Below, piece by piece: positions 7,476 through 15,916 of a stretch of DNA of 27,464 nucleotides. A program made the position numbers and the translations under genes. Positions within the stretch are counted from its first letter, which is position 1. Every line of letters begins with the position of its first letter. Source of the stretch: Chara braunii (Eukaryota; Streptophyta; Charophyceae; Charales; Characeae); NCBI GenBank assembly GCA_003427395.1, contig BFEA01000631.1:442260-469723 (forward strand), given 5' to 3'. Under the pieces are notes generated by a model. That model did not search any database. It was not told the DNA's origin and was given only the letters and a program-made list of their open reading frames with translations.

Positions 7476-8341
7476 GGAGTGAGGTTACGCAGCTGTTCAT
7501 TTTTCCTAGCGCCCACTCTTGCTGCTGCTTCAACTGCAGTCATTTGGCCATCCGCTATCTTCTGCAGAGACTGATGCTTGTCTGTGAATTCCTTGTTTTT
7601 CATTGTGAGTAAAGCCACCTGGGCCTCCACTATGCGTTTCTTTCTTCGCAAGTCAGTCAACGTTCCTTGTTCTATAAGCGGTCCGGTGTTCTGTTTGAAA
7701 CTGTCTTCCTGGTTAGTCTTCTCCTGCGGCTTTTTCCCTTTTTTCGCCTTGGTAGGATGCTCGTCTCTGTCCACGTACGGCGCTGACCACTGGAACTGTT
7801 TGTCATATGCTGGGTTGTCCGAGTAAAGCATATCTCCTTCCACTCTCGTTTTGAGACTGTACTGATGTGCCAGAAATTCTGCCATCTCCTCCTCCTTGTG
7901 CACAGCTTCGAATCTGTTACTGTTCTGCGACCCGACTTTTTGTTTGGATGAGCCAGCTCCCGCCTGTTGTAGCTTGCGGTTATATCGTTGGTGGGCCATA
8001 TGCAACTTGAATTCTAGATCCCATACGCGCTCCAGGTCCTTGATCGCCTGTTGGAGCCAATCTTGATCTATGTGATTGTCCTCCCCTTCATCCTTATCCA
8101 CTTCTGTGTGTTCCCGATTTTCGTCTGTGGTTTCGTTGGATGAGTCCTTTCCTTCGTCCTTTTTCCTTTTTAGGCCCTCCCCCTCCTCGGTACCTTTGTT
8201 TTCAATGTCCATGGCGCTGTCCGACGTAGTTGCTTGCTTATCTGATCCCGAGCGTCCATGTCTGCGTTTGGCCTTGTCCGAGTGCAAAAGCGAGTAAAAG
8301 TCTTTTTCCGCTAGCTCTCCAATTTTCGCTAGGTCATCCAT
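7406..8341 (-). pseudogene. LINE A ORF1, middle region, cut at 5' end by LTR
   Basis: An uninterrupted 311-codon frame. It is highly charged and probably disordered (residues 28-95, Lys/Glu/Asp-rich), followed by a likely coiled coil (LQQAIKDLERVWDLEFKLHMAHQRYNRKLQQ) and the conserved block HKEEEMAEFLAHQYSLKT. LINE B ORF1 has the counterparts CIQIYEKERRDNYELQLILH and EKEEELATFFAEKYCATK. The first codon, ATG at 8341-8339, abuts the LTR that begins at 8342, so this start is an accident of insertion. The true N-terminal part with the zinc knuckle is missing here and should lie beyond the gypsy element. In the LINE family ORF1 binds element RNA. Confidence 0.75.
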
Positions 8342-8401
8342 TGTGGCATACTGATACCATACGGGCCCCAGTTAGGGCCCAGTTCTGTAATAGGCATTGT
8401 T

Positions 8402-8544
8402 TAGGCCTAGGTAACGGGTCACGACGGTCCCAGCTAGGCCTAGGAACCGCCGGTTCAGTTTAGGGTCCGGTAGGCCTCGTTTAGACCCCACCAGACCCAA
8501 CGACTAGTTGTTTAGGCCAGGTACCGGTCCATCGGTAGGCCTAG
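8402..8544 (+). promoter_or_regulatory. Cluster of TAGGCC motifs in the LTR (candidate U3 elements)
   Basis: TAGGCCTAGG or close variants occur at 8402, 8435, 8471, 8513 and 8536, often followed by AACCG or TACCGG. Four of the five are conserved in the 3' LTR. Position in the first 200 bp fits U3, but no binding factor is known to me. Confidence 0.35.
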
Positions 8545-8728
8545 CCGGCGGCGCAGTTTTAGGCGCCACTTTTCAGATTCAATCGGATCTGAACCGTTGG
8601 GCCCGATCAACGGTCCAGACCCGAAGGCACTCAGTAGGACTGAGGCCGACCCAGCACTGTATCAGCTGGGTACCAGCCTCAGTCGGGAAGTGAGTAGAGA
8701 CCGGAGGTTAGTCTACGCGTTAGTCTTC

Positions 8729-8784
8729 AGGATTAGCGCAGCGCTTCAGCGTTAGCAGGATTAGCGCAGCGCGGCAGCGTTAGC
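8729..8784. repeat. 28-bp tandem duplication in the LTR
   Basis: Two units, 8729-8756 and 8757-8784, each AGGATTAGCGCAGCGC..CAGCGTTAGC. The same pair is present in the 3' LTR (27196-27251), so it predates this insertion. Confidence 0.92.
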
Positions 8785-8954
8785 ATGAGCAGCGAGGAGA
8801 GAGCGAGCACAGCGGCGAGAAGGAATCAGCGCAGCAGTCGGAACAGTGCCAGCCACCGGCCCAGCCCGCGGCCCAGCGCCAGCCTTCTGCAGCGCCAAGC
8901 TACCGGATCAAGTACCAGGGAGAAAGGCCTTGCCTTCTCTCCCTCTGCTTCTCC

Positions 8955-8956
<2 letters not shown>

Positions 8957-9042
<86 letters not shown>

Positions 9043-9043
9043 N

Positions 9044-9105
<62 letters not shown>
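8957..9105. repeat. (CT)n microsatellite inside the 5' LTR
   Basis: About 74 CT units with one N at 9043. The equivalent tract in the 3' LTR begins at 27426. Confidence 0.97.
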
Positions 9106-9108
<3 letters not shown>

Positions 9109-9648
9109 CCTTCTAAGTCTAAGTCTACTCCTGGGTTCTCCTACTGGACTACTACGGGTATGAAGGATGGTTACAAGTTCTGATGATATTGGAGACAGCG
9201 ACATTGAGACTGTAGGTTGAGGACTACTCTTGGGATCTGATTTCATCTACCTCTGAAGATGTACCTTGACATTGTGAGATCGATATCTGAGACACTGTGA
9301 GACTCCGTGTTCGCAACATTTCGGGTTTGAACTACTCTTGACATTTCAAGATACTATCTTTGGAAATACTGAGTTGACGTCATTTTCCCTCTCCTCCTCC
9401 CTTCGTCTCTCCTCTCCCTCCATTCGTCTGTGTGTGATCCCAGACCCTGGCCTTTCTTCTATGTCCAAGGCCAGGGCTTTCACACCACTGATGCATGATT
9501 GAGAGTGTTCGATTGCAGTCTGAGTCAGGGCAGAGTCAGTCCATGGGTATCAACTCTTCCGCTATATTTGTACTAACTCTGTATTATCTGGTCGGTTCTG
9601 GGAATCTGCACCATACTTATGACTGTGTTTCACGAGTATGCAACAGTT

Positions 9649-9660
9649 TGGTATCGGAGC
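9649..9660 (+). other. Primer-binding site (tRNA-Met type, one mismatch)
   Basis: TGGTATCGGAGC differs at one base from the canonical initiator-Met site seen at 312-323. It lies three bases after the LTR end. Confidence 0.8.
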
Positions 9661-9687
9661 AGACCAGCATTGGATGGGTCACCATTA

Positions 9688-9688
<1 letters not shown>

Positions 9689-9722
<34 letters not shown>
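9689..9722. repeat. (TTGA)n microsatellite
   Basis: Eight to nine TTGA units just downstream of the PBS. Confidence 0.95.
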
Positions 9723-10108
9723 ATCCACACCTGTACTCTGTTATTATTAATCGTAAGTTGATTTATTTATTTTTTTTCTTCTGCTTACATAGTAATTAGG
9801 TCGTTTGAGTTCTAATTTTAGGTTTTGCGTTGTTTTTTTTTCCGTACTGTGCATAATTAAGGAAATCGCTAATCACGATTAACCTAATTAGCGCTAATGA
9901 GGGTTAGCCCGAACCTAAGCTAATGACCTATCAAGCCTATGGAAGTAAGTGCCAGCCAGGCACCTTGCCAATTAAGGCAGATCGGGCCTGAGCAAGGCCA
10001 CATTCAAACTGCAACTTCACGAAACTTTCACTTTTTGCAAAACGCCTCTTTTATTGCGATTAAAGGTTGAATCTTTATAGCAAATTGTGTATCTTCCTAC
10101 TACCATTG

Positions 10109-10124
10109 ATCTTCTACTTACTTC
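10109..10124. repeat. Target-site duplication of LINE B, left copy
   Basis: ATCTTCTACTTACTTC is identical to 20657-20672. It directly abuts the poly(A) tail end of LINE B. Confidence 0.8.
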
Positions 10125-10159
10125 TTCTTCTTCTTCTTTTTTTTTTTTTTTTTTTTTTT
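10125..10159 (-). other. LINE B poly(A) tail
   Basis: Plus-strand (TTC)n followed by 23 T. On the minus strand this is A23 followed by GAA units and then the target-site duplication. Confidence 0.85.
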
Positions 10160-10185
10160 CAATGATATCAGGCCTTATGGTCCTG

Positions 10186-10206
10186 GCTCCTTCTATTCTG
10201 GGGAGC
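10186..10206 (-). other. Conserved stem-loop near the LINE B 3' end
   Basis: GCTCC (10186-10190) pairs with GGAGC (10202-10206) across an 11-base loop, 26 bases from the poly(A) tail. LINE A has the same stem and loop length at 3949-3969. It is a candidate recognition structure for the element's RT. Confidence 0.5.
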
Positions 10207-10982
10207 GTCAGTCCGGTTCCTTTTCCACCGGCAAGTCAAATACAAAAAAAACATCATATCACACATGCTTCCTTCCGTTTGGCCGAAGGAACCCTGGACA
10301 GCATTGATTGCTCCACTTTTGGTGAAGGATTGACTGCCAGCTTGCCACTGCCCTCTCTTCCCTCTCAGACCTACTTCCCGGATCTGCCGGATATGCCTAT
10401 TTATACTAGGAAGAGCTCAGCCTTCTGACCTGTGTCTTTACCCTGCGTCTGTGCATGAAACCCTCAGCCCTTTCATTGCCCCCGTCGTTTTTTTGGTTCC
10501 CCATGTCTTTAAATCCTAACCCTCTGTTGTATGTCCAGATCTTCGTCTTCCCGGTTCTAGTTGCCCTTGTTTTCCCTAGTGAGCTGGATGAAACTCTTGT
10601 AGCCCTTTCCCTTTTCCTCTACACTGTCCCAGATACCCTAACTTGCCCTCCACCCGGCGTCTTGGTGACAGCTTCCATCCTTAAACACTAAGCCCTCGTT
10701 CCCTTCTGAGTCCCTGATCTTTGTCCCTCCTAAACCCAGCATGCTTTTCCAATGTCGCTTGGCTTTGGCACAGACCGTTGTGCTGTACCTTCCAGTTGCT
10801 GACTCCTCTCACCTTGCTCCTGTAAAGACTTGCCATTGTGTACAGCTTTTTTCCCATCTCTTTTCGGCCTTTCTCTTTATCAGCTTCCTACGTATGTTTG
10901 GTCACGTTGGGGACTCCTGCTCGTGTCCAAATTGTGCCCGTCTTTCCAACCGCTCCGATCTTTTCACCATTCAGCCTCTTTT

Positions 10983-11020
10983 CCGTCCAATAATCAGGGC
11001 CTTCTGAGTTTATTGGACGG
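10983..11020. repeat. Hairpin with 11-bp perfect stem and overlapping 21-bp direct repeat
   Basis: CCGTCCAATAA (10983-10993) is the exact reverse complement of 11010-11020; an inner TCAG/CTGA pair can extend the stem. GGCCTTCTGAGTTTAT at 10998-11013 recurs at 11019-11034, a 21-bp tandem step. Confidence 0.85.
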
Positions 11021-11450
11021 CCTTCTGAGTTTATCCTTTGCTTTTTGCCGCTGGCTTTCCTCTTACGGTAAATAATATTGGGGCTTTCACCCTTTGCGGA
11101 GTGTCTCCGCTTGGATCATAATCCTTGTCTCTGCTCACACCTTTTCTCTTGAGCTGGACAAGCCTTCGAGGGTTCTGCTGCCTCTCTCTTTTCATATGAA
11201 CCCCAGCGTTGCCTTACGGATGCAGCCGAACCACAGTCCTTCTGCTTTTGTTAGCTGGTCAGGGATGTCGGTTCGGAGGAGAAGTAGGATAGGCAGTACA
11301 GGGAAGGGGGAGTTGGAGAAAGAAACCCACCGTGCCAGATCCCTTGTGTGGATTGATCAGAGGGGGAGGGGGGGGTAGTTGTCTGGGGCAAAGGATATTC
11401 TGGGTCTGAAGCAGTTCTTGTTGTTGTGTGCATCCTGTTCGTGCCTGTGG

Positions 11451-14400
11451 TTAATCCCAGTTTGTGAAAAGCAGGTTCTCTCCTTCTAATTTCGCTATTT
11501 TTTCCTCCAGTAGCCATAGTTTTGTGAAGTTTTTACGTCTTAGTTCCTTCTTGTCTGCTAGAGATACCTTCTGTTGTTCCTTTAGCTCCCTATACCAGCG
11601 CGCCCTTATTTCTGTTTGTATGATGTTATTTATCTCCGTCCTTTTTTCTTCTGTGCTCGAGGCTTGGCTTTCTAATGTAGCTTTACATCTCGCTTTCCAT
11701 ATTACCCATAGTGTTGCTCTTCTCCACAGTTCTGCAACCATCTTTCTGTCTTCTTGAAGATTTTCTTTCTCGTGTCTACCTGATAACAGGTACAGCTGGC
11801 TGGCTGGGAATTCCTGGCCGGTGAGTTTAGACCACGTCTCCTTGGTTCCCCTCCACATCTCCTGGGCTTGTTGGCAGTCAATCAGACAGTGGACTAACGA
11901 TTCTTCCATGTTCAGGTTGCAGACTTTGCAATGTGAGTTTTGGTTGTGAGGATCATCCTGATTTCTCCTTTTGGCTAGCCATTGGTTGACCGGTAGTGCC
12001 CAATAGATTATAAGCCATTGTAAACCTCTGATCCTGGCAGGTCTTATGCTCACGAATTGACTCCAAGGGATTTCTGCCGGCCACCTTGCGCTTGCGTCTA
12101 GATTCTTTTCCCACCTTTCTGAGATTGCTGGGAGTGGGTCCTTTGTGAGGTTGCCGACTTTATAGCCTATCTTGACCTCATAATTGTAGATTGTTGTGAG
12201 TATTTTGGCTTTTCCTGAGGTACTGGGTACCATCCATCCCCATTCGGCTGGGTCTACCTCTAGGTCTTTAATGTCAAGATCTGGTCGGAAGAGCCTCAAC
12301 CTGCTTAGGTCCGAGAGGTTAGACTGGTTTTGTCCTGAGTTCTTTTTGAACGTGCAAACTCTGACCTTTCTGAGATTTTTCAGTTCTCTTTCTTTCCCTG
12401 TGTCTGTGACCTTACCAATTTTCACCCACGATTTGTGTACTTCTTTTAATTCATGTACATCGACCTCCACTCTCCCTTCGTCTATGTTCGGCAATTTGAT
12501 CAGTTTGAACGCCTCTGTTGGGGAATCTGCATCCTTCGCTGTTGCCCAGTCTCCCACTTCCCATCTTGTTTTGTTCCTGAGGATTAGAGCCCACTTTAGC
12601 GGGATGCTCTCCAGTATGCTTTGTAGTTGATCGTTTAGGTTGTGGCCTCCTTTCAGTTTGGTTCTGAGCTCTTGTGTGGTAGTCCACCTGTTTTCCTCTA
12701 AGTTCCAAATATGGTCAATCTTCCACACTCCTCCGCCGATCCATTTTCTCCATCGTTTTCCCTTAGTGTTCAGTGACCATGGGTTGTCCTCTGGGTCTCT
12801 CAGCAGGGAATTTCCAAAAAGTGGTTGCCTCAGTACTTCTTCTTTTATTCTTGGGGATCTGATCTTTTTTGGGAAGCAAGTTCTCCAGTTCTTTATTAAA
12901 GTCGCGCAGTGCTCACTTGGTGGATCGTTGTTGTTCGACCGATTTTCTCTCCCTCCCTTTCTTGGGTTCCATGATGGGTTCATGATCCAATGGTAGCCTT
13001 TTATGGAGGGGTCAGCTTTGAAAGGGATGAGGTTTCGGATTTGGTGAAGTGCCATTTCGTGCCATGGTAACTCTTTGTTAAACAGCAATTTGATTATCCA
13101 CTTATGCTGAAGGGCTTTAAACTGTGTTGCTGGGTTCAGTAACCCTAGCCCCCCCTGCTGTTTTGNTCTAGTGATATATTTCCAGGCTACTTTGCTGATG
13201 TAGCGTTCTTTTTCCGCTTTACCTGTCCAGAGGTACGCCCCTATTTTCTTTTTAAGCGTTGTGAAGAAACTTGTCGGTGGGTTCCACAGGGAAGCTACGT
13301 ACCATCCCATAGACAATATAGATGTGTTGATTACTAGCACTCTTCCCATTAGTGATACGTAAGTTTCCTGCCAACCTGCTAACTTGTTCATCATTTTGAT
13401 CAGCAAGCTAGCGCCGGTCTCATCGCTAGTCCCTTTTGTTGAGATTTGGATTCCTAGGAAGCGCATTGGTTGTTGTGCGTCTAGCCATTGCAGGCCCTGG
13501 GTGTCTTGTGTTTGTTGTGGGGGGTGAGAGTCTGCTAACCACCAACCNNCTGTTTTGTTCCAGTTAATCTTCATTTCTGNAGCCAATTGAAAAGCTTGCA
13601 TTGCTTTAGTGAGGGCTAAAAAGGATGAGTCTGATGCCCTGATTANAACGGTCAAGTCGTCTGCGAAGAGAATAGTTGTTGGGATGGGAAGATGCGTTCC
13701 GTCCTGCTGTACTGTGAGTCTTTCTATTGATGGGTCTTTGCGGAGAAANGNTGNTATTGCCTCCATGACGAAAAGAAATATGGGGGCTGCAAGGGGGTCT
13801 CCTTGCCTTACTGATCTGGACATTCTGTAGGTTTCGGAAAGGTGCCCATTTACTTGTACCATTCCTCTGGCATCCCCGTAAAGAACTCTTACCCACCTTC
13901 TAAAATTTGGACCTACACCCATCTTTTCCATGCTTTGCTGCAGGAAATCCCAATTTGCTTGGTCGTAGGCCTTTTCAAAGTCGAAAAAGAGTATGGTTGT
14001 TTGTACTTTTTTGTCCTTTATAATTTTAGTGGCTTCGTTTAAAGTTACTACATTGTCTAATATGTATCTTCCGGGTATGAATCCTGTTTGGTCTATGTGA
14101 AAACACTTATCAGTTATGTTCCTTATCCTGTTGGCCAGGGTCTTGGCTAAAATCTTGTAAATCACTGGAAGTAGTGTTATGGGTCTGTAGTTTTTTATGT
14201 CGTCTCTGTCCCCCTTCTTGTATAGTAGTGTCACCACTCCCGTGCTAGATTCTTCCCCTAGGGATCCTTCGGTGAAAGCATCCTTGAAAAAGTTCGTTAC
14301 TGTCTCCCCTAGGAGGTACCAGTTGTTTTGCCAAAACTCCTTTGGAAGCCCATCTTTTCCTGGGGTTTTGTTTGGTTGCATGCTCTTTAGAGCCTCATAA

Positions 14401-14711
14401 AGCTCTGTCTTGGTGATTTCTTTTTCTAGCAAGTCTATTGCCTCTTGGTTCAGGCTTTTGTCCAGGTGCTTTAGGAATTTTGTTCTTGCCCTCTGTAAGT
14501 TCCCACTGTTTTCCAGGAAGGTTTTGGACGAGTAGAGATTCTGGTAGAATTCTGATGCTACTCTCAATAGGCCTTCCTGCCCTGTTTGTATAGTGTCTAA
14601 GGAGTCTTTTAGGGCCTGAATTCTGCTGTTTCTGTGGTTTGCATTGATTCTTTGGAAGAAGAACTTTGTCATGCATTCATTGCATTCCCAATCCTTTACC
14701 CTGGCTCTCAT
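11451..14711 (-). CDS. LINE B ORF2: reverse transcriptase with C-terminal zf-RVT domain
   Basis: An open frame of 1086 codons and the best-preserved gene in the window. It makes cDNA from element RNA at the nicked target. Residues 1-100 are the linker from the endonuclease. The RT runs about 100-420: NKTPGKDGLP (114-123), YRPITLL (175-181), catalytic FDFEKAYD (D244), RQGDPLAAP (302-310) and the catalytic box FADD (349-352). FADD stands in place of the common YADD. Residues about 450-900 are the conserved connection region. The zf-RVT domain has Cys928, Cys931, His941, Cys942 and Cys946, followed by a charged, helical tail (1010-1080) and the stop. The first ATG is not the true start: the same frame continues upstream through one TAA (about 14742) into 15158. 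No RNase H domain was seen. Scattered Ns give a few unknown residues. Confidence 0.92.
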   Translation of the reverse strand: MRARVKDWECNECMTKFFFQRINANHRNSRIQALKDSLDTIQTGQEGLLRVASEFYQNLYSSKTFLENSGNLQRARTKFLKHLDKSLNQEAIDLLEKEITKTELYEALKSMQPNKTPGKDGLPKEFWQNNWYLLGETVTNFFKDAFTEGSLGEESSTGVVTLLYKKGDRDDIKNYRPITLLPVIYKILAKTLANRIRNITDKCFHIDQTGFIPGRYILDNVVTLNEATKIIKDKKVQTTILFFDFEKAYDQANWDFLQQSMEKMGVGPNFRRWVRVLYGDARGMVQVNGHLSETYRMSRSVRQGDPLAAPIFLFVMEAIXXFLRKDPSIERLTVQQDGTHLPIPTTILFADDLTVXIRASDSSFLALTKAMQAFQLAXEMKINWNKTXGWWLADSHPPQQTQDTQGLQWLDAQQPMRFLGIQISTKGTSDETGASLLIKMMNKLAGWQETYVSLMGRVLVINTSILSMGWYVASLWNPPTSFFTTLKKKIGAYLWTGKAEKERYISKVAWKYITRXKQQGGLGLLNPATQFKALQHKWIIKLLFNKELPWHEMALHQIRNLIPFKADPSIKGYHWIMNPSWNPRKGGRENRSNNNDPPSEHCATLIKNWRTCFPKKIRSPRIKEEVLRQPLFGNSLLRDPEDNPWSLNTKGKRWRKWIGGGVWKIDHIWNLEENRWTTTQELRTKLKGGHNLNDQLQSILESIPLKWALILRNKTRWEVGDWATAKDADSPTEAFKLIKLPNIDEGRVEVDVHELKEVHKSWVKIGKVTDTGKERELKNLRKVRVCTFKKNSGQNQSNLSDLSRLRLFRPDLDIKDLEVDPAEWGWMVPSTSGKAKILTTIYNYEVKIGYKVGNLTKDPLPAISERWEKNLDASARWPAEIPWSQFVSIRPARIRGLQWLIIYWALPVNQWLAKRRNQDDPHNQNSHCKVCNLNMEESLVHCLIDCQQAQEMWRGTKETWSKLTGQEFPASQLYLLSGRHEKENLQEDRKMVAELWRRATLWVIWKARCKATLESQASSTEEKRTEINNIIQTEIRARWYRELKEQQKVSLADKKELRRKNFTKLWLLEEKIAKLEGENLLFTNWD

Positions 14712-14741
14712 AGCTAGGCCTTGTCTTCTCCATTCTGCCCA

Positions 14742-15158
14742 TTATCTGAGTTCCGCTCTTGCTTCCTCCAGAAGTTGCTCGTATAGTCTTTCTCCTGGGT
14801 TTGTTATGAGGTTAAACTTTGCTAATTCCACCATGGCCTCGAGGCTTTGTTGTCTCGCTTTCCTTCTGCCTGCTTCCCTTCTTGAGAAGCCACTTGCCCA
14901 CTGACTTATTTCTTGTATGGCTTTTGGGAAATCTCTTAGAGTCTCGCCTCTCCCGAGCTTCTCTTTGATACCCCCCCATATGGTTTTGAACTCCTGTTTA
15001 AAGGCGTTCAGGTTTAAGAGTGAGGTGTTTAGTTTTAAAAAACTCTTGCCCGGTACGTTTTCCAATGCTAATGCCAGGTTTAGGTTTATTGGGTTGTGAT
15101 CATATCCGACATAATGTGGCAGCCTTCCTATTTTGCAGTCTATGAGTGCTCCTTCCAA
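14742..15158 (-). pseudogene. LINE B ORF2: endonuclease end and linker
   Basis: This 138-codon frame continues the EEP endonuclease. GYDHNPI (residues 18-24) holds the Asp-His pair of the last catalytic motif, and in the same frame just upstream (about 15173-15190) lies SRIDFF, the preceding motif. A helical Arg/Glu-rich linker follows (RREAGRRKARQQSLEAMVEL). It is in the same frame as the RT ORF and separated from it only by one in-frame TAA near 14742-14744. It is out of frame with 15202-15873, so a frameshift splits the endonuclease. The listed start is a TTG and not a genuine initiation codon. Confidence 0.8.
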
Positions 15159-15201
15159 TGCCTCTGATATGAGAAAAAAGTCTATTCTGGAGAAAGTGGT
15201 T

Positions 15202-15873
15202 CTACCTTGACTTGTTTTCCTGATGCACGTGGTCTTTTTTTTCCGGGTTGCGGACTCTGAACGGGTCTATGAGATTTTTTTCTGTTGTTAGTTGTGTGAG
15301 AGTTGATCCTGCTGGGTCTTGTGATCCTTCTTCTGCCCACGAGATTCTGTCNAAGCGGGGGTTTTGTGTCGTATTCCAGTCTCCTACTAGGATTGCGTGT
15401 GTTTGTGTTGGTACTAGTTGTTTTACTTCCTCGAAGAACCCGATTCTCTCTGCTGCTGCGTTTGGGGCGTATAGATTCACTATTGAGATGTCTTCTCCTT
15501 TATGGTTTAGCTCTATTTTAGTCCACCTTCCATTTGTTGAGTCTGCTGTTGCTGTTTTGATTTGAATCTGTTGTAACTCTATTGCNTGTTTGTGTACTAT
15601 TGTGATTACGCCTGCTGAGGCAGGTTGTGGGTTGTGTGAGGTTACTACCGTTGCACAATTTCTTAATCTTCTCATGATTTCCTTTTCTATTTCTGTGTGT
15701 GCTGTTGTGTTGGTTAAATGTGTCTCTTGGAGGCAGATTATGTCCGGCGGATCTGATCCCTTCCATCCTGTAGTGTTGAGGAAANAGTTCCATTTTTCCT
15801 GATTTGACAGAATNGTCGCTAAGCCTCTCACATTCCAGGATTGTATTACCAAATCCCCCCTTGTTACTTTCAT
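15202..15873 (-). pseudogene. LINE B ORF2 N-terminus: EEP (APE-type) endonuclease
   Basis: A 223-codon frame that begins ORF2. Its product nicks target DNA to prime reverse transcription. Visible motifs are SWNVRGL (Asn14), PPDIICLQETHL (Glu50), VNLYAPN (132-138) and VGDWNTTQNP (Asp165, Asn167), all in the expected order. The frame runs off after RVRNPEKK and terminates at 15202, while the rest of the domain (SRID, DH) continues in another frame. The shift falls at a run of eight T (15235-15242), so a homopolymer indel is the likely cause. The ATG at 15873 lies 44 bp after the end of ORF1 (15917), a spacing usual for a bicistronic LINE. Confidence 0.88.
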
Positions 15874-15916
15874 GTTTTACGTGTTCTTGCCTCCTAGAGG
15901 GTTCTGTTTTCTAAGT

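Larger units (their letters stand above)
3886..8341 (-). mobile_element. LINE A: decayed non-LTR retrotransposon
   Basis: Minus-strand pieces in the order expected for a LINE read from high to low coordinates: ORF1 (8341-7048), ORF2 start with an endonuclease N-terminus (6967-6750), pre-RT linker (6669-6446), a gap, ORF2 C-terminal segments (6050-4460), a 3' UTR and a T-rich run on the plus strand at 3886-3927 that is its poly(A) tail. Each piece has a counterpart in LINE B. The RT catalytic core and most of the endonuclease are missing. The 5' end is cut at 8341 by the gypsy LTR, so the rest of ORF1 should lie beyond the far end of that element. Confidence 0.85.
8342..9645 (+). mobile_element. 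5' LTR of the gypsy element, 1304 bp
   Basis: It starts TGTGGCATAC and ends GTATGCAACA, a terminal inverted repeat with one mismatch in ten, and the PBS follows three bases later. It holds a cluster of TAGGCC motifs (8402-8544), a 28-bp tandem duplication (8729-8784) and a long CT microsatellite (8957-9105). The open frame across the CT tract (Ser-Leu repeats) is not a gene. The five bases before it, TCCAT (8337-8341), should be the target-site duplication. Confidence 0.88.
9661..10124 (+). other. Gypsy leader, left part; no gene
   Basis: Noncoding sequence after the PBS. It holds a (TTGA)n run (9689-9722), AT-rich DNA and a 12-bp palindrome ATTAGCGCTAAT (9887-9898). It ends in the 16 bases that are repeated at 20657-20672. 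The leader resumes at 20673. Confidence 0.65.
10160..11450 (-). other. LINE B 3' UTR
   Basis: Noncoding sequence between the ORF2 stop and the poly(A) tail. Open frames on the plus strand here lack codon structure or known motifs and are rejected. It shares blocks with the LINE A 3' UTR and holds two hairpins (10186-10206 and 10983-11020). Confidence 0.75.

Noticed and set aside
8785-9183. Open frames of Ser-Leu repeats on the plus strand
   Set aside because: They are translations of the CT microsatellite in the 5' LTR. The dinucleotide has no stop in any frame.
9887-9898. 12-bp palindrome ATTAGCGCTAAT
   Set aside because: Short palindromes of this size are expected in AT-rich DNA of this length; no partner motif nearby.
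10087-11378. Several plus-strand frames of 80-110 codons
   Set aside because: They lie antisense in the LINE B 3' UTR, start in or near the poly(T) tract, and show no domain or consistent frame.
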